Shown here one piece after another: positions 1 through 8,111 of a stretch of 64,000 nucleotides of DNA. The translations under genes were made by a program, and so were the position numbers. Below the pieces are notes generated by a model. It saw only the letters and a list, made by a program, of their open reading frames with translations. It ran no database searches and was not told where the DNA came from. The DNA comes from Actinomycetota bacterium (GTDB lineage Bacteria; Actinomycetota; Acidimicrobiia; Acidimicrobiales; Ilumatobacteraceae): contig WLIV01000002.1 in NCBI GenBank assembly GCA_009702045.1, positions 124,001-188,000 on the forward strand, read 5' to 3'. Every line of letters begins with the position of its first letter. Position 1 is the stretch's first letter.

Positions 1-537
1 CCCGGTGCCGGCGAACGCACACCTGAGGTACACGACGCGGCTGCGGCAGTCGTCGCGCTCGGCTACCGCACCGTGCAGATCGAAGCTCCCGGCACGCTCG
101 ACGGCGGGGATGTCTTGAAGGTCGGCGACACCGTCTACGTAGGCCACGGCCGCCGCACGAACCTCGAAGGTATCGCTCAGTTGCGCGCGGCGCTCGAACC
201 GTTGGGGGCTTCGGTCATCACGGTGCCGGTGAGCGCTGCACCGCACCTGAAGTCGACGGTCACGGCACTCCCCGACGGCACCGTGATCGGCTACGAACCC
301 GTGGTCGACGACACCCACCTGTTTCCCCGTTTCCTTGGGGTACGTGAACCATCCGGCGCACACGTCGTGCTGCTGGGCGACGACCACGTACTGATGTCGT
401 CCGACTGCCCGCGCACCGAAGTGTTGTTGCGGTCGGCCGGATTGATTCCCGTCGTCGTCGACATCTCCGAGTTCATCAAGCTGGCGGGCTGCGTGACGGG
501 CCTCAGCGTGCGGTTGCGCGAAGCTCCAGGGTCATGA
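1..537 (+). CDS. dimethylargininase-like protein (partial, 5' end outside window; catalytic Cys apparently lost)
   Basis: The frame is open from base 1, so the gene begins upstream. The fold is that of the DDAH/arginine deiminase superfamily, which hydrolyses N-methylated arginine to citrulline and a methylamine. Visible family signatures are an N-terminal PGAGER stretch, LDGGDV (from about base 97), an RTN segment, the active-site histidine in APHLKS and the terminal GCVTGLSVRL block. In family members as I remember them that last block reads CVTCLSV, and its second Cys is the nucleophile. Here the codon at 499-501 is GGC (Gly). The stop overlaps the next ATG by 4 bases (ATGA, 534-537), so it is translationally coupled to the FAD oxidoreductase. 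Family assignment is firm; whether the enzyme is active is doubtful. Confidence 0.8.
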   Translation, partial: PGAGERTPEVHDAAAAVVALGYRTVQIEAPGTLDGGDVLKVGDTVYVGHGRRTNLEGIAQLRAALEPLGASVITVPVSAAPHLKSTVTALPDGTVIGYEPVVDDTHLFPRFLGVREPSGAHVVLLGDDHVLMSSDCPRTEVLLRSAGLIPVVVDISEFIKLAGCVTGLSVRLREAPGS

Positions 538-1928
538 CCACCACATCCTCGGGACGCCGCAGGGTGCTGGGCACGATCACCGAACCGGCCCGCCAGATCG
601 ACGTCATCCACGACACCGACGTACTCGTCGTCGGCTCTGGCCCGGCGGGCCTCGCAGCAGCGCTCGCGGCCGCGCGGGCCGGTGTGCAGGTCACGCTCGT
701 CGAACGCTTCGGTTGCTACGGCGGCAACATCACCACCGTCGGCGTGGAAGGTCTGGCGTGGTACCGCCACGAGCAGACCATCGAAGCCAACGGCATCGGC
801 CGCGAGTACGAGACCCGTGCGCACGCGATGGGTGCGGCAGTGCCCGAGAGCCAGTCGCAGTCGTACGAGCTGGATGCCGAGGGTTTCAAGGTGGTGGCCG
901 ATGTGCTGGTCGCCGAGGCCGGTGTCGAGGGCATGCTGCACCGCTCGTTCGTCGCGCCGATCTTGGACGGCGACGACGTCGTCGGCATCATCACCGAGTC
1001 GAAAGCCGGCCGCGAGGCCATCCGCGCCCGACGAGTGATCGACTGCACCGGCGACGCCGATGTGGCCCACCGCGCGGGTGCGCCGACCCACCTGACGCCG
1101 CGCGAGCAGACGATGGCCGCCTCAGTGATGTTCCATCTGGCGGGAGTGGACAAGCGCCGGTTCATGGACGGTGTCGCCGCCGACCCGCAGACCTACAAGG
1201 ACTGGGCCAGCGGCGGTTGGGACATCGAGACCGCCGGCAAAGAGGACGACATGTTCTCACCGTTCCTGTTGAAGCCGTTCCGCTCGGCGATCGACGCTGG
1301 AATCATCCCGGCGCACCTCACCACCATCGCCGGCACGTGGGGCGCGATCCACGACTCGGGTGAGTTGACCTACATGAACCTGGTGCACCTCGACGGCATC
1401 GATGGCACCGACCCCGACGACCTCACTCGTGGCGAGATCGAAGGACGACGCCAGGCGATGCACGCGATCGAAGCGCTGCGCCGCTACACCCCCGGGTGCG
1501 AGCAGGCACGCCTGCGCAACTTCGGGATGACCCTCGGCATCCGTGATTCACGCAAGATCGAGGCGGTCTACGACATGACCGAACACGATGTTCGCGAGCA
1601 GGCAAGGTTCGACGACTCGATCGGCATCTTCCCCGAGTTCCTCGATGGCTACGGCATCCTGATCCTGCCCACCACCGGCCGCTACTTCGCGCTCCCCTAT
1701 CGCAACTTGCTGCCGCAACGGGTGGGCAACCTGCTGGTGGCCGGACGGTCATCCGGCGGCGATCGAATCTCGCACGCAGCCACGCGCAACATGGGCTGCT
1801 GCGCTGTGCTGGGCCAAGGCGCCGGTATCGCTGCGGCCGTCTCGCTACACGATGGCGTCGGACTGCGCGAGGTCTCCATCACGCGGGTGCAGGCCGAGTT
1901 GCAGCGCCAAGGCGTCCGCTACACCTGA
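534..1928 (+). CDS. FAD-dependent oxidoreductase (FAD_oxidored family)
   Basis: 464 aa. An N-terminal Rossmann motif (GSGPAGLAAALAAA, about residues 33-46) binds the FAD ADP moiety and is followed by an acidic VERFG end-of-strand-2 motif and a GGNITTVGVEG loop typical of the PF12831-type oxidoreductases. A C-terminal LLVAGRSSGGDRISHAATRNMGCC segment is the second FAD contact. The substrate is not evident. The start overlaps the dimethylargininase-like stop (ATGA), so the two are co-expressed and may act on related nitrogen compounds; that is inference. A strong hairpin follows the stop. Confidence 0.85.
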   Translation: MTTTSSGRRRVLGTITEPARQIDVIHDTDVLVVGSGPAGLAAALAAARAGVQVTLVERFGCYGGNITTVGVEGLAWYRHEQTIEANGIGREYETRAHAMGAAVPESQSQSYELDAEGFKVVADVLVAEAGVEGMLHRSFVAPILDGDDVVGIITESKAGREAIRARRVIDCTGDADVAHRAGAPTHLTPREQTMAASVMFHLAGVDKRRFMDGVAADPQTYKDWASGGWDIETAGKEDDMFSPFLLKPFRSAIDAGIIPAHLTTIAGTWGAIHDSGELTYMNLVHLDGIDGTDPDDLTRGEIEGRRQAMHAIEALRRYTPGCEQARLRNFGMTLGIRDSRKIEAVYDMTEHDVREQARFDDSIGIFPEFLDGYGILILPTTGRYFALPYRNLLPQRVGNLLVAGRSSGGDRISHAATRNMGCCAVLGQGAGIAAAVSLHDGVGLREVSITRVQAELQRQGVRYT

Positions 1929-1935
1929 GCCGCGT

Positions 1936-2053
1936 CCCATGCCTCGCGGTAGCACCGCCCCCGGCAGCACCGCGTTTGAAGGCTCCCCCGCACTCCGTGC
2001 GGTTTCGGCTTCAAACGCAACGTCAGCGAGCGGCGGCCCATGCCTCGCGGTAG
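1936..2053. repeat. 17-bp direct repeat bracketing a terminator
   Basis: CCCATGCCTCGCGGTAG occurs at 1936-1952 and again at 2037-2053. The second copy lies inside the 3' end of the mug-like gene, where its complement encodes YREAW. The first copy lies just past the stop of the upstream gene and would encode the same peptide on the minus strand. It looks like a small partial duplication of the mug tail. Confidence 0.75.
1972..2018. terminator. bidirectional hairpin terminator between convergent genes
   Basis: A perfect 10-bp outer stem (GCGTTTGAAG at 1972-1981 with CTTCAAACGC at 2009-2018) encloses a second stem (CCGCAC 1988-1993 with GTGCGG 1997-2002). It lies between the convergent FAD oxidoreductase and mug genes. 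There is no long T-run, as is common in high-GC Gram-positives. Confidence 0.65.
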
Positions 2054-2583
2054 GCGGCGGCCAGTGAGGCGACGGTTTCGTGAGCGTTCAGCCCGCTCGG
2101 ATTCGGCAGCACCCACAGCTCGGCATCTGTGAGCCGCTCGGGCTGACGTCCGGGCGCTGCCTTCGGTCGCGCGAACGCGTCGCGGTAGACGGTCAGCCCC
2201 AGCACGGCGACAACCTGCGGGCGCACCAGCGCCACCTTCGCCTCCAGCGCTGCGGCACCGGCACGGATCTCGTCACGCGTCAGTTCGTCGGCGCGCGCCG
2301 AGGCGGTGGGCACGACGTTGGTGATACCGATCCCGAGACCGTGCATCATCGCCAGGTCGTCGGGCCGCATGCCGTCGCTCGCGTCCACCAACCGTGGCGT
2401 GATACCCGCCGCGTACAGCGCCGGCCAGAAGCGGTTGCCCTTGCGCGCGAAGTGCGCGTTCACCGCGGCCGTCCACAACCCAGGGTTGATGCCGACGAAC
2501 AGCAGACGCACATCCGGGCCGAGTAGATCGTCGACGATCGTGCCGGTCAGCGCCTGCAACTCGGCCCGGGTGAAGCGCGCCAT
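2023..2583 (-). CDS. mug: G/U mismatch-specific uracil-DNA glycosylase (Mug/TDG family)
   Basis: 186 aa, close to the usual length. This base-excision repair enzyme removes uracil or thymine opposite guanine. Motif 1 is LLFVGINPGL (about residues 28-37), whose Asn is the catalytic position in Mug. The KGNRFWPAL segment follows, and motif 2 is the LPNPSGLNAH loop (about residues 157-166) that enters the minor groove. It lies 7 bases downstream of the DUF1330-like gene and is probably co-transcribed with it. Its 3' end carries one copy of a 17-bp direct repeat. Confidence 0.88.
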   Translation of the reverse strand: MARFTRAELQALTGTIVDDLLGPDVRLLFVGINPGLWTAAVNAHFARKGNRFWPALYAAGITPRLVDASDGMRPDDLAMMHGLGIGITNVVPTASARADELTRDEIRAGAAALEAKVALVRPQVVAVLGLTVYRDAFARPKAAPGRQPERLTDAELWVLPNPSGLNAHETVASLAAAYREAWAAAR

Positions 2584-2590
2584 ATGGCCG

Positions 2591-3412
2591 TCAGTCGATC
2601 GAGGCGCGCAGGTGGTCGATGAAGGGTCGCAGGATCATCGTGTACGTGTCGGCGATCGCCACTTCGCGGTGCTCGGCCTGGGCCTTCAGACGCTCAGGGT
2701 TGAACACCACCTCGAGGAATGCCTTGCGACTGGGAAAGGTGTTGAAGCGCACCTGATCCCACCCACGTCCGTCGCCCATGATCGTGCCTTCCACCTGGAA
2801 CCACGCGCCGAGGCGCACACCGTGCGGTTGGGCGATTTTCGCGGCGTGATCGGTGTACTGCCCCATCTCGCCGATGGACGACTGCTCGTGGAACTTCAGT
2901 ACGTGGATCACCTGGACGTACGGGTCGTCCTCGGTGGGCGGGTACGGCACATCGGCCCAGTCGACCGAACCCGGAGGGGCGAACGGAATACCGTCCATCG
3001 GCAGGCACCCGATCACGAAGGTGCTGGCCATACCGGCTTCCTTGTGATGATGCAGTTCCTTGAAGTCGGGCCGGTCCTGCATGTCCATGAACGACTTGCG
3101 CGTCGGATACTTCACGATCGCGACCCGGTCCCACTTCGGCGCTGGATTGAGGAACTGCGTATCGACGTCGGCCACGAACACGATCTCGGCTCCGACCGCA
3201 GCCAGAGGACCGAACGGCGCGTACAGGTCGTCGGCTTCACGGCCGCTGATCTCAGTGTCGCGGCCATCGGCGTAGTCAGCCTTCTCGCGATAGCTCATCA
3301 GGTTGACCATCCAGATCGGACCGTCCTCCTCGGGTGCCGTCGTCGCCAGTGTGGCGGCGTACTCCCAATCAGCTGTGCCGTAGCGCGCCGCACCTGCCAT
3401 GTCGCCTGCCAT
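2591..3412 (-). CDS. DUF1330-like ferredoxin-fold protein (two repeats)
   Basis: 273 aa, no signal peptide. It seems to hold two related alpha/beta-barrel units: the first includes WMVNLMSYREKA and an IVKYPTRKSFMDM segment, the second VIHVLKFHEQ and VRFNTFPSRKAFLEVV. The FPSRKAF/YPTRKSF pattern is typical of DUF1330/EthD-like small barrels. No catalytic function can be assigned. The start ATG follows a GGGGGA ribosome-binding site. An inverted repeat (3430-3446) sits in its promoter region, suggesting TetR-type control. The mug gene follows after 7 bases. Confidence 0.7.
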   Translation of the reverse strand: MAGDMAGAARYGTADWEYAATLATTAPEEDGPIWMVNLMSYREKADYADGRDTEISGREADDLYAPFGPLAAVGAEIVFVADVDTQFLNPAPKWDRVAIVKYPTRKSFMDMQDRPDFKELHHHKEAGMASTFVIGCLPMDGIPFAPPGSVDWADVPYPPTEDDPYVQVIHVLKFHEQSSIGEMGQYTDHAAKIAQPHGVRLGAWFQVEGTIMGDGRGWDQVRFNTFPSRKAFLEVVFNPERLKAQAEHREVAIADTYTMILRPFIDHLRASID

Positions 3413-3429
3413 ACGTTCCCCCGTTGTTC

Positions 3430-3446
3430 TGTCAGTCAGTATGACA
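3430..3446. promoter_or_regulatory. inverted repeat, candidate TetR-type operator
   Basis: TGTCAGTCAGTATGACA has perfect 5-bp arms (TGTCA/TGACA). On the minus strand it includes a CATACT -10-like element upstream of the DUF1330-like gene. The cognate regulator is unknown; the TetR gene at 5472-6140 is one candidate. Confidence 0.4.
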
Positions 3447-3450
3447 CAGA

Positions 3451-4655
3451 ATGTGGTTCAGGGCAGGTGCCACCCGCCTATGGCAGTGTGAGGGACGTGG
3501 AGACGATGCGCTCATCGACCGCCTGCCACGCACACCGCTGCAGCGCGTGCTGCGGCGCGCTCCGCTGGGGTTCGATTCCGATGTGTGGGTGCGGCCGGAG
3601 CACCTCGACCCCGACCGCCACTTCGTCATCCATCGCCGCCCCGACGGCACGCCGTGGACCGACAGCGACCTCGACGAGTTCGTCGCCGATCATGTGACGC
3701 GCCGGCTCGATCTGGAACAGCCACCGTTCCTGGTGCATCTGCTCGAGCCGGTGGAGGGTGGCCGGCTCGCCCTCTACGTGAAGATCCACCACTGCGTCAC
3801 CGACGGTGTTGGGTTCCAGACGATCCTCGGCCTGTTGAGCGACGAGCCACCGACCGAGGTACTCGTCCCACCGCTCGACAGCGAGGCCGACCTGCCTTCA
3901 CGTCACGACTGGCTACGCGGTTCGGTCGCCGGGTTCCGCGAGACCCGCCGCCGACGCCAACGTGTGCGCTCTCGGGGCCCACCTCCACCCGGCGGGAGTA
4001 CACCACTGTCACGCTGCCGTTCACCCGCCTGAAGGACGACGCGTCGGCGCTGGACGCGACGCTGAACGACCTCTTCCTCGCGCTCGCCGGCACCGCCGTG
4101 CGGGCGCTGCTCATCGAGATGGGCGCGCTGCCAGAGCAGCCGATCGTCACCAACTCGGCGCGCAGCTATCGGCGGCCCGAGCACGGGCTGTTCGGCAACC
4201 GCATCGTCGCCATCCACCCGCACGTCGCGACGAACGTCACCGACCCGCTCGATCGCCTCCGCGCGATCCGGGCCTCGATGGCGCTCGAGCGGCGGCGAAC
4301 CGCGTTCGACGAGGCATTGCTGAATGCACCCGAGGTGCCGTTCGGCCCCGCCACCCGCCGCCGTCGTTTCGCCGGCCGCCGCAGCACGGGCGCGAACGTG
4401 CTGCCGGGCAACATCTCGGTGTCCAACGTGCCCGGACCTGCCCACGTGCTCCACTACGCCGGACTACGACAGCGTTCCAACCACCCGGCACCCCTGCTGG
4501 GCAGCGGCCGGGCGATCAACTTCACCGCCCGCCGCAACGCCGACTCGTTCGACGTCGGGGTGATGGTCGACCCCACAAAGGTGGCCGACGTGCATCACCT
4601 CGCCGGCCTGTTCCGTGCGGCCTACGCGACCTATCAGGAGTTGGCGGCGCGCTGA
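3451..4655 (+). pseudogene. wax ester synthase/diacylglycerol acyltransferase, truncated and frameshifted
   Basis: WS/DGAT enzymes esterify fatty alcohols or diacylglycerol with acyl-CoA at the membrane. The 5' part (frame 1, to about 3960) carries RRAPLGFDSDVWV and the catalytic HHCVTDG box (codons near 3787-3807). The rest of the protein (CALSGP, LNDLFLALAG, NRIVAIHPHV, NISVSNVPGP) continues in frame 3 and ends at 4655. The switch needs one lost base between about 3930 and 3970, in a run of CCGCCG-like sequence. About 40 residues normally found before this point are missing at the N-terminus, and no plausible start region precedes it. Either this is a decayed gene, or a sequencing deletion sits on top of an atypical start. 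Confidence 0.75.
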
Positions 4656-4665
4656 TCCAGCTCGG

Positions 4666-5460
4666 TCAGGTGCCTGTTACCACGATGCGCACGCCACCCA
4701 ACGAGATACTGCCGTCCGCTCCGACGCTGCGACGCGCGTGCGCCCTCCGGCGCACCTCGCGAGGGTTGGGCGACACCACCGCCACCCCCACCAAGCCGGC
4801 CGGCCAACCAGGTGTCGAGGACACGAACCGGAGCCACCCGCCGCGCAGCGCCATCGCGGCCGACCCGTCGCCGGTCGGCACCCACGGGAGGTCCAACAGC
4901 TCAGACCATCTGGCCGCCACCGCCAGCGGCTCGGCGCACGCGAGCTCCGCCCCGATGATGCCCGCCACGACCTCGAACCCGCGCCCATCGCGCCATGATG
5001 GGCCGCCATACATCCACGGGCCATCGTCATCACCCGCACCGGGAGCGGTGATCTCGGTGACTGCGAGGTAGATCCCGCCGGTGTCCTTCGGGTGGAACTG
5101 CACCTGTGAGCCATTCGCTGACCGGGTGCGATCGACTACCCGGATGCCCAGAGCCGCGGCTCGCTGCTCGTACGCCGCCAGCCCGTCGCATTCGAGCATC
5201 ACGATGAACCCGGCGTCTCCGCCGCGACGGTCGATCAACCGATCGGCCACCGACCCCGGCACTGCGGCGTGCACCACCTCGAAGAACTCGTTGCCGAGGG
5301 TGTAGAACGCCGTGCCGAGACCGAACTGGTCGACTCCTGGGTAGCGTTCGGCCAGCCGGGCGTCCAACATCGCCACTAGGTCGGCCTCCACCCGTTCACG
5401 GTCGCGGGTCACCACTGCGACCTGCCGCAGACGTGGGAGGTGCACCAGGTCGGCGGTCAC
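4666..5460 (-). CDS. VOC (glyoxalase-fold) family protein
   Basis: 264 aa from a GTG at 5458-5460, chosen because it follows the TetR stop by 11 bases. The N-terminal half (RQVAVVTRDRERVEADLVAMLDA, GNEFFEVV, AGFIVMLECDGL, RVVDRTR, VQFHPKDTGGIYLAV) is a two-module vicinal-oxygen-chelate domain like those of methylmalonyl-CoA epimerases. The His in VQFHPKD and Glu in AVTEI are the usual metal ligands. The second half (LACAEPLAVAARWSELL) is a degenerate second VOC unit. The substrate is unknown. It is convergent with the acyltransferase pseudogene and in an operon with tetR. Confidence 0.75.
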   Translation of the reverse strand: MTADLVHLPRLRQVAVVTRDRERVEADLVAMLDARLAERYPGVDQFGLGTAFYTLGNEFFEVVHAAVPGSVADRLIDRRGGDAGFIVMLECDGLAAYEQRAAALGIRVVDRTRSANGSQVQFHPKDTGGIYLAVTEITAPGAGDDDGPWMYGGPSWRDGRGFEVVAGIIGAELACAEPLAVAARWSELLDLPWVPTGDGSAAMALRGGWLRFVSSTPGWPAGLVGVAVVSPNPREVRRRAHARRSVGADGSISLGGVRIVVTGT

Positions 5461-5471
5461 GGGCTGTGATC

Positions 5472-6140
5472 CTACGCACGTGTGGGGCGCGTGAGAGCTG
5501 CGCTGTCGTCCAGCTCTGCGAGGCGATCGAAGGCGCGGTCGAGGTACAGCTGCAGCGGGTCGGTGGTGTCGAGCTGCAGCCAGTGCACATAGGTGAACCA
5601 GACGGCCCCACCCAGCGCCGCGCCCAACACACCGGCCGTCAGCTGATCGTCGTCGGGCAGGCCCAGTCGCACGCGGATCACCCGCTCGAAGCCGCGGGTG
5701 AGCACGTCGTTCACGCGGCCCAGGCTGAGACCGGCCTCGGGGTCGCGCTGCACGATCCGGCCCCACAGCGCCAGCGCCGAGGTCTTTAGCTCCACGTCGG
5801 GATCGCCGGGGTCGTGCATGCCCACGAGGCTGTAGGCGTAGTCGCGATAGACCGTGCGGAAGGCATCCAGCAGCGGCTCGTCGGCGGGGCGCAGCATTAC
5901 CAGTTCGCACAGCCGCTCGGTCTCGCGAGCAGACACCGCACCCAGCACGTCGGGGACATTCCTGAAGTAGCGGAAGAACGTGCGCGTGGAGATGCCGACG
6001 GCGTTGGCGATCTGCTCGACCGTGACCGAGTCGAGGCCGCGATCGGCGATCAGTTGCAGCGCCACGCACTCGATCTCCAACGACGTACGGATCCGACGCC
6101 GTTCCCACGGCCCGAGTTCAGGTGCTGCCTCGCCATTCAT
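5472..6140 (-). CDS. TetR/AcrR family transcriptional regulator
   Basis: 222 aa. The N-terminal helix-turn-helix (TVEQIANAVGISTRTFFRYFRN, about residues 39-60) is canonical for TetR repressors. The C-terminal ligand domain is not recognisable by eye. It is the first gene of a two-gene operon with the VOC protein 11 bases downstream, so it probably controls that gene and itself. Confidence 0.9.
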   Translation of the reverse strand: MNGEAAPELGPWERRRIRTSLEIECVALQLIADRGLDSVTVEQIANAVGISTRTFFRYFRNVPDVLGAVSARETERLCELVMLRPADEPLLDAFRTVYRDYAYSLVGMHDPGDPDVELKTSALALWGRIVQRDPEAGLSLGRVNDVLTRGFERVIRVRLGLPDDDQLTAGVLGAALGGAVWFTYVHWLQLDTTDPLQLYLDRAFDRLAELDDSAALTRPTRA

Positions 6141-6216
6141 TCCCCCGAGTCTGCCACTTCGACCCGCGGACCACTCGTGCCACCTGCTGCTAGTGTTACG
6201 TCGCTATCCCAAACAA

Positions 6217-6603
6217 GGGGCTGACTGGTTTCGACGTCAGATTCACTGGGCGGGCGTGCGACCCGAGTTGCTCAGACTCGTAAAACGGGGCACACAAAGA
6301 ATTGCCAACGAGCAGTTCGCTCTCGCCGCCTGATTCGTCAAGTGAGCGAAGAGACATCGTGACCAGAAATGGCGCACGGGGCCGATCCACCGCAGCCTGG
6401 CACCAGAAGCGGGGGATGACAGCGGAAAAGACTGCTGGCGTCGGGAAAGACCGATGACGATTCGGAAAGACGATTCGCGGGCCACCGGGCAACCGATGGC
6501 CAACTGACCCGCCGGTCTCCCTGCGTTAGGGAGAAGGTCGGGAATGGTCGTAGCACGTACGTGTAGTGCCTGATGGACGGGAGTTCGATTCTCCCCAGCT
6601 CCA
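6217..6603 (+). ncRNA. ssrA: transfer-messenger RNA (tmRNA)
   Basis: This RNA rescues stalled ribosomes and tags the nascent protein for degradation. The 5' end GGGGCUG (6217-6223) pairs over 7 bp (one G-U) with CAGCUCC (6596-6602). The tRNA-like part is completed by GACUGGUUUCGACG at the 5' side and the T-arm GGGAGUUCGAUUCUCCC near 6579-6595. The tag frame ends ANEQFALAA followed by UGA at 6331-6333. The resume codon is probably GGC at 6289, giving GTQRIANEQFALAA. The terminal CCA is not encoded. A TATCCC hexamer at 6205-6210, 6 bases before the 5' end, may be the -10 box. smpB is not in the window. Confidence 0.95.
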
Positions 6604-6611
6604 CTCTGTAA

Positions 6612-6648
6612 GAACGAGGCGCCTGGCTCCCGGCTGGGCGCCTCGTTC
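6612..6648 (+). terminator. hairpin terminator after tmRNA
   Basis: A perfect 12-bp stem, GAACGAGGCGCC (6612-6623) with GGCGCCTCGTTC (6637-6648), around a 13-base loop and 8 bases after the tmRNA 3' end. There is no T-run. The rest of the gap to 6934 holds only a near-copy of the right arm (6767-6785) and the promoter region of the acyl-CoA dehydrogenase operon. Confidence 0.7.
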
Positions 6649-6839
6649 GCGTCCAGGCCACGCATAGCGGCAGATCGGGGCGGCTGAGCGTTCTGCGTCA
6701 CCGCCGACGTTGTGTCGTTCTAGGCGGTGACCCAGAACGGTCCGACGATCAGGCCGGCAGGCGACCGGGCGCCTCGCTCGCGTCCGGGGCCAGCTCGATG
6801 CCCCCGACCTGGGCGAACTCGAGAGTGGTGCGGGAGACA

Positions 6840-6857
6840 AAGTCAGAGTGTACTCTG
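6840..6857. promoter_or_regulatory. 18-bp motif, candidate GntR operator (copy A)
   Basis: AAGTCAGAGTGTACTCTG contains a perfect palindrome, CAGAGT-GT-ACTCTG. It matches 16 of 18 bases with copy B at 13781-13798. It lies about 78 bases upstream of the acyl-CoA dehydrogenase operon start. The GntR regulator encoded between the two copies (13012) is the obvious candidate ligand. Confidence 0.55.
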
Positions 6858-6934
6858 TGCCTCGGTCGTGTGAGTGAGGTCGCTCCGCGAGAGTCGGTGC
6901 CCGCCGATGGGCACAGAAGGGAACAGCGAAGCGC

Positions 6935-8110
6935 ATGGATCTGATGCCGACGGCGAGTGAAGAGGCGTTCCGGAGCGCCGCCCGCGCGTGGCTCGCGGTC
7001 AACGTGCCCGATCAGCCGCGCCCCACCGAAGTCTCGGCTGCGGCGGCATACGACGTGGCCTGGCAACGCAAGCTCTTCGACCACGGCTGGGCCGGAGTGT
7101 CCTGGCCGAAGGAACACGGTGGCCTCGGGCTGTCGCTCACCGAGCAGGTGGTGTGGTTCGAGGAATCGACCCGTGCCCGTGCTCCGCAGCCGGGTGCCAA
7201 CTTCATCGGACTCAGTCATGCGGGCCCGACGCTGATCGCACTGGCCAGCGAGGAGCAAAAAGCCCATCACCTGCCGCGGATCCTGCGTGCCGACTCGATC
7301 TGGTGTCAGGGATTCTCCGAACCCAACGCCGGATCCGACCTCGCTGGGCTGCGCACCCGAGCAGTCGTCGACGGCAACGAACTCGTGGTCACCGGCCAGA
7401 AGGTCTGGACCAGCTTCGCCGTGCACGCGCAGTACCAGGAACTCTTGGTGCGCACCAGCTCCGAGGGTGACAAGCACCGAGGCATCTCGTGGGTGATCGG
7501 CGACATGCGCCTTCCCGGGATCGAAATCCGCCCCATCGTCACCATGGATCAGATGGCGCACTTCTGCGAAGTCTTCTACAACGATGTTCGGATCCCGATC
7601 GAGAACGTCGTGGGCGGACTCAACAACGGCTGGGCGGTGGCCCTCGCCAACCTCGGCTTCGAGCGGGCAACTGCGCTGACCGCGGCGCAGATCGAGTTGG
7701 CCCAACAGGTTGAAGACCTGATCATGCTGGCCCGCGAGACCACCGACGCATCCGGACGGGCGTTGATCGAGGACGACGACATCCGCCGCTGCCTGGCGCA
7801 GTGTCGAGCAGACGTGATGGCGCTCCGGGCGATGACGTACGGCATCGTCTCCCGGCTTGCCCGCGTTCCGATCCCAGGGCCCGAAGGGTCAATGGTGCGG
7901 CTCTACTTCACCCAACTCGTGCAGCGCGTGCAGCGCCTCGCGATGGATGTGATCGCCGACGGCGCGCTCGACCTGGACTTCAAGGGCACGGAGGGACGCG
8001 ACTGGGTGCGCAACTTCCTGCTCAGCTTCAAGGACACCATCTCGGGTGGCACGAAGGACATCCAACGCAACATCATCGCCGGACGCATCCTCGGACTTCC
8101 GCGAAGCTGA
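6935..8110 (+). CDS. acyl-CoA dehydrogenase (alpha-type, FadE)
   Basis: 391 aa. It catalyses FAD-dependent alpha,beta-desaturation of an acyl-CoA. Motifs: WPKEHGGLGLSLTEQ (about residues 55-69), the flavin-contact block QGFSEPNAGSDLAGLRTRA (about 124-142) with KVWTSF, and the C-terminal SGGTKDIQRNIIAGRILGLPRS. The last pattern marks the alpha-type subunit of two-subunit FadE enzymes. An AGAAGGGA ribosome-binding site precedes the ATG. It is the first gene of an operon in which the next start lies 1 base after its stop. Confidence 0.9.
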   Translation: MDLMPTASEEAFRSAARAWLAVNVPDQPRPTEVSAAAAYDVAWQRKLFDHGWAGVSWPKEHGGLGLSLTEQVVWFEESTRARAPQPGANFIGLSHAGPTLIALASEEQKAHHLPRILRADSIWCQGFSEPNAGSDLAGLRTRAVVDGNELVVTGQKVWTSFAVHAQYQELLVRTSSEGDKHRGISWVIGDMRLPGIEIRPIVTMDQMAHFCEVFYNDVRIPIENVVGGLNNGWAVALANLGFERATALTAAQIELAQQVEDLIMLARETTDASGRALIEDDDIRRCLAQCRADVMALRAMTYGIVSRLARVPIPGPEGSMVRLYFTQLVQRVQRLAMDVIADGALDLDFKGTEGRDWVRNFLLSFKDTISGGTKDIQRNIIAGRILGLPRS

Positions 8111-8111
8111 C

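Noticed and set aside
3561-3595. tRNA T-arm-like GGTTCGATTCC near 3569
   Set aside because: It lies within the acyltransferase coding remnant and has no acceptor or anticodon stem partners.
4666-6108. Single 480-residue minus-strand protein spanning the VOC gene and beyond
   Set aside because: Its first two-thirds are antisense-like Arg/Pro-rich text overlapping the TetR gene in another frame; VOC homology starts at the GTG at 5458-5460.
6636-6785. Near-identical 19-mers (6636-6654 and 6767-6785) downstream of tmRNA, possible integration att sites
   Set aside because: Integration at ssrA normally uses the 3' end of the RNA gene itself. These lie 33 or more bases beyond it, enclose only about 110 bases, and no integrase gene is present.
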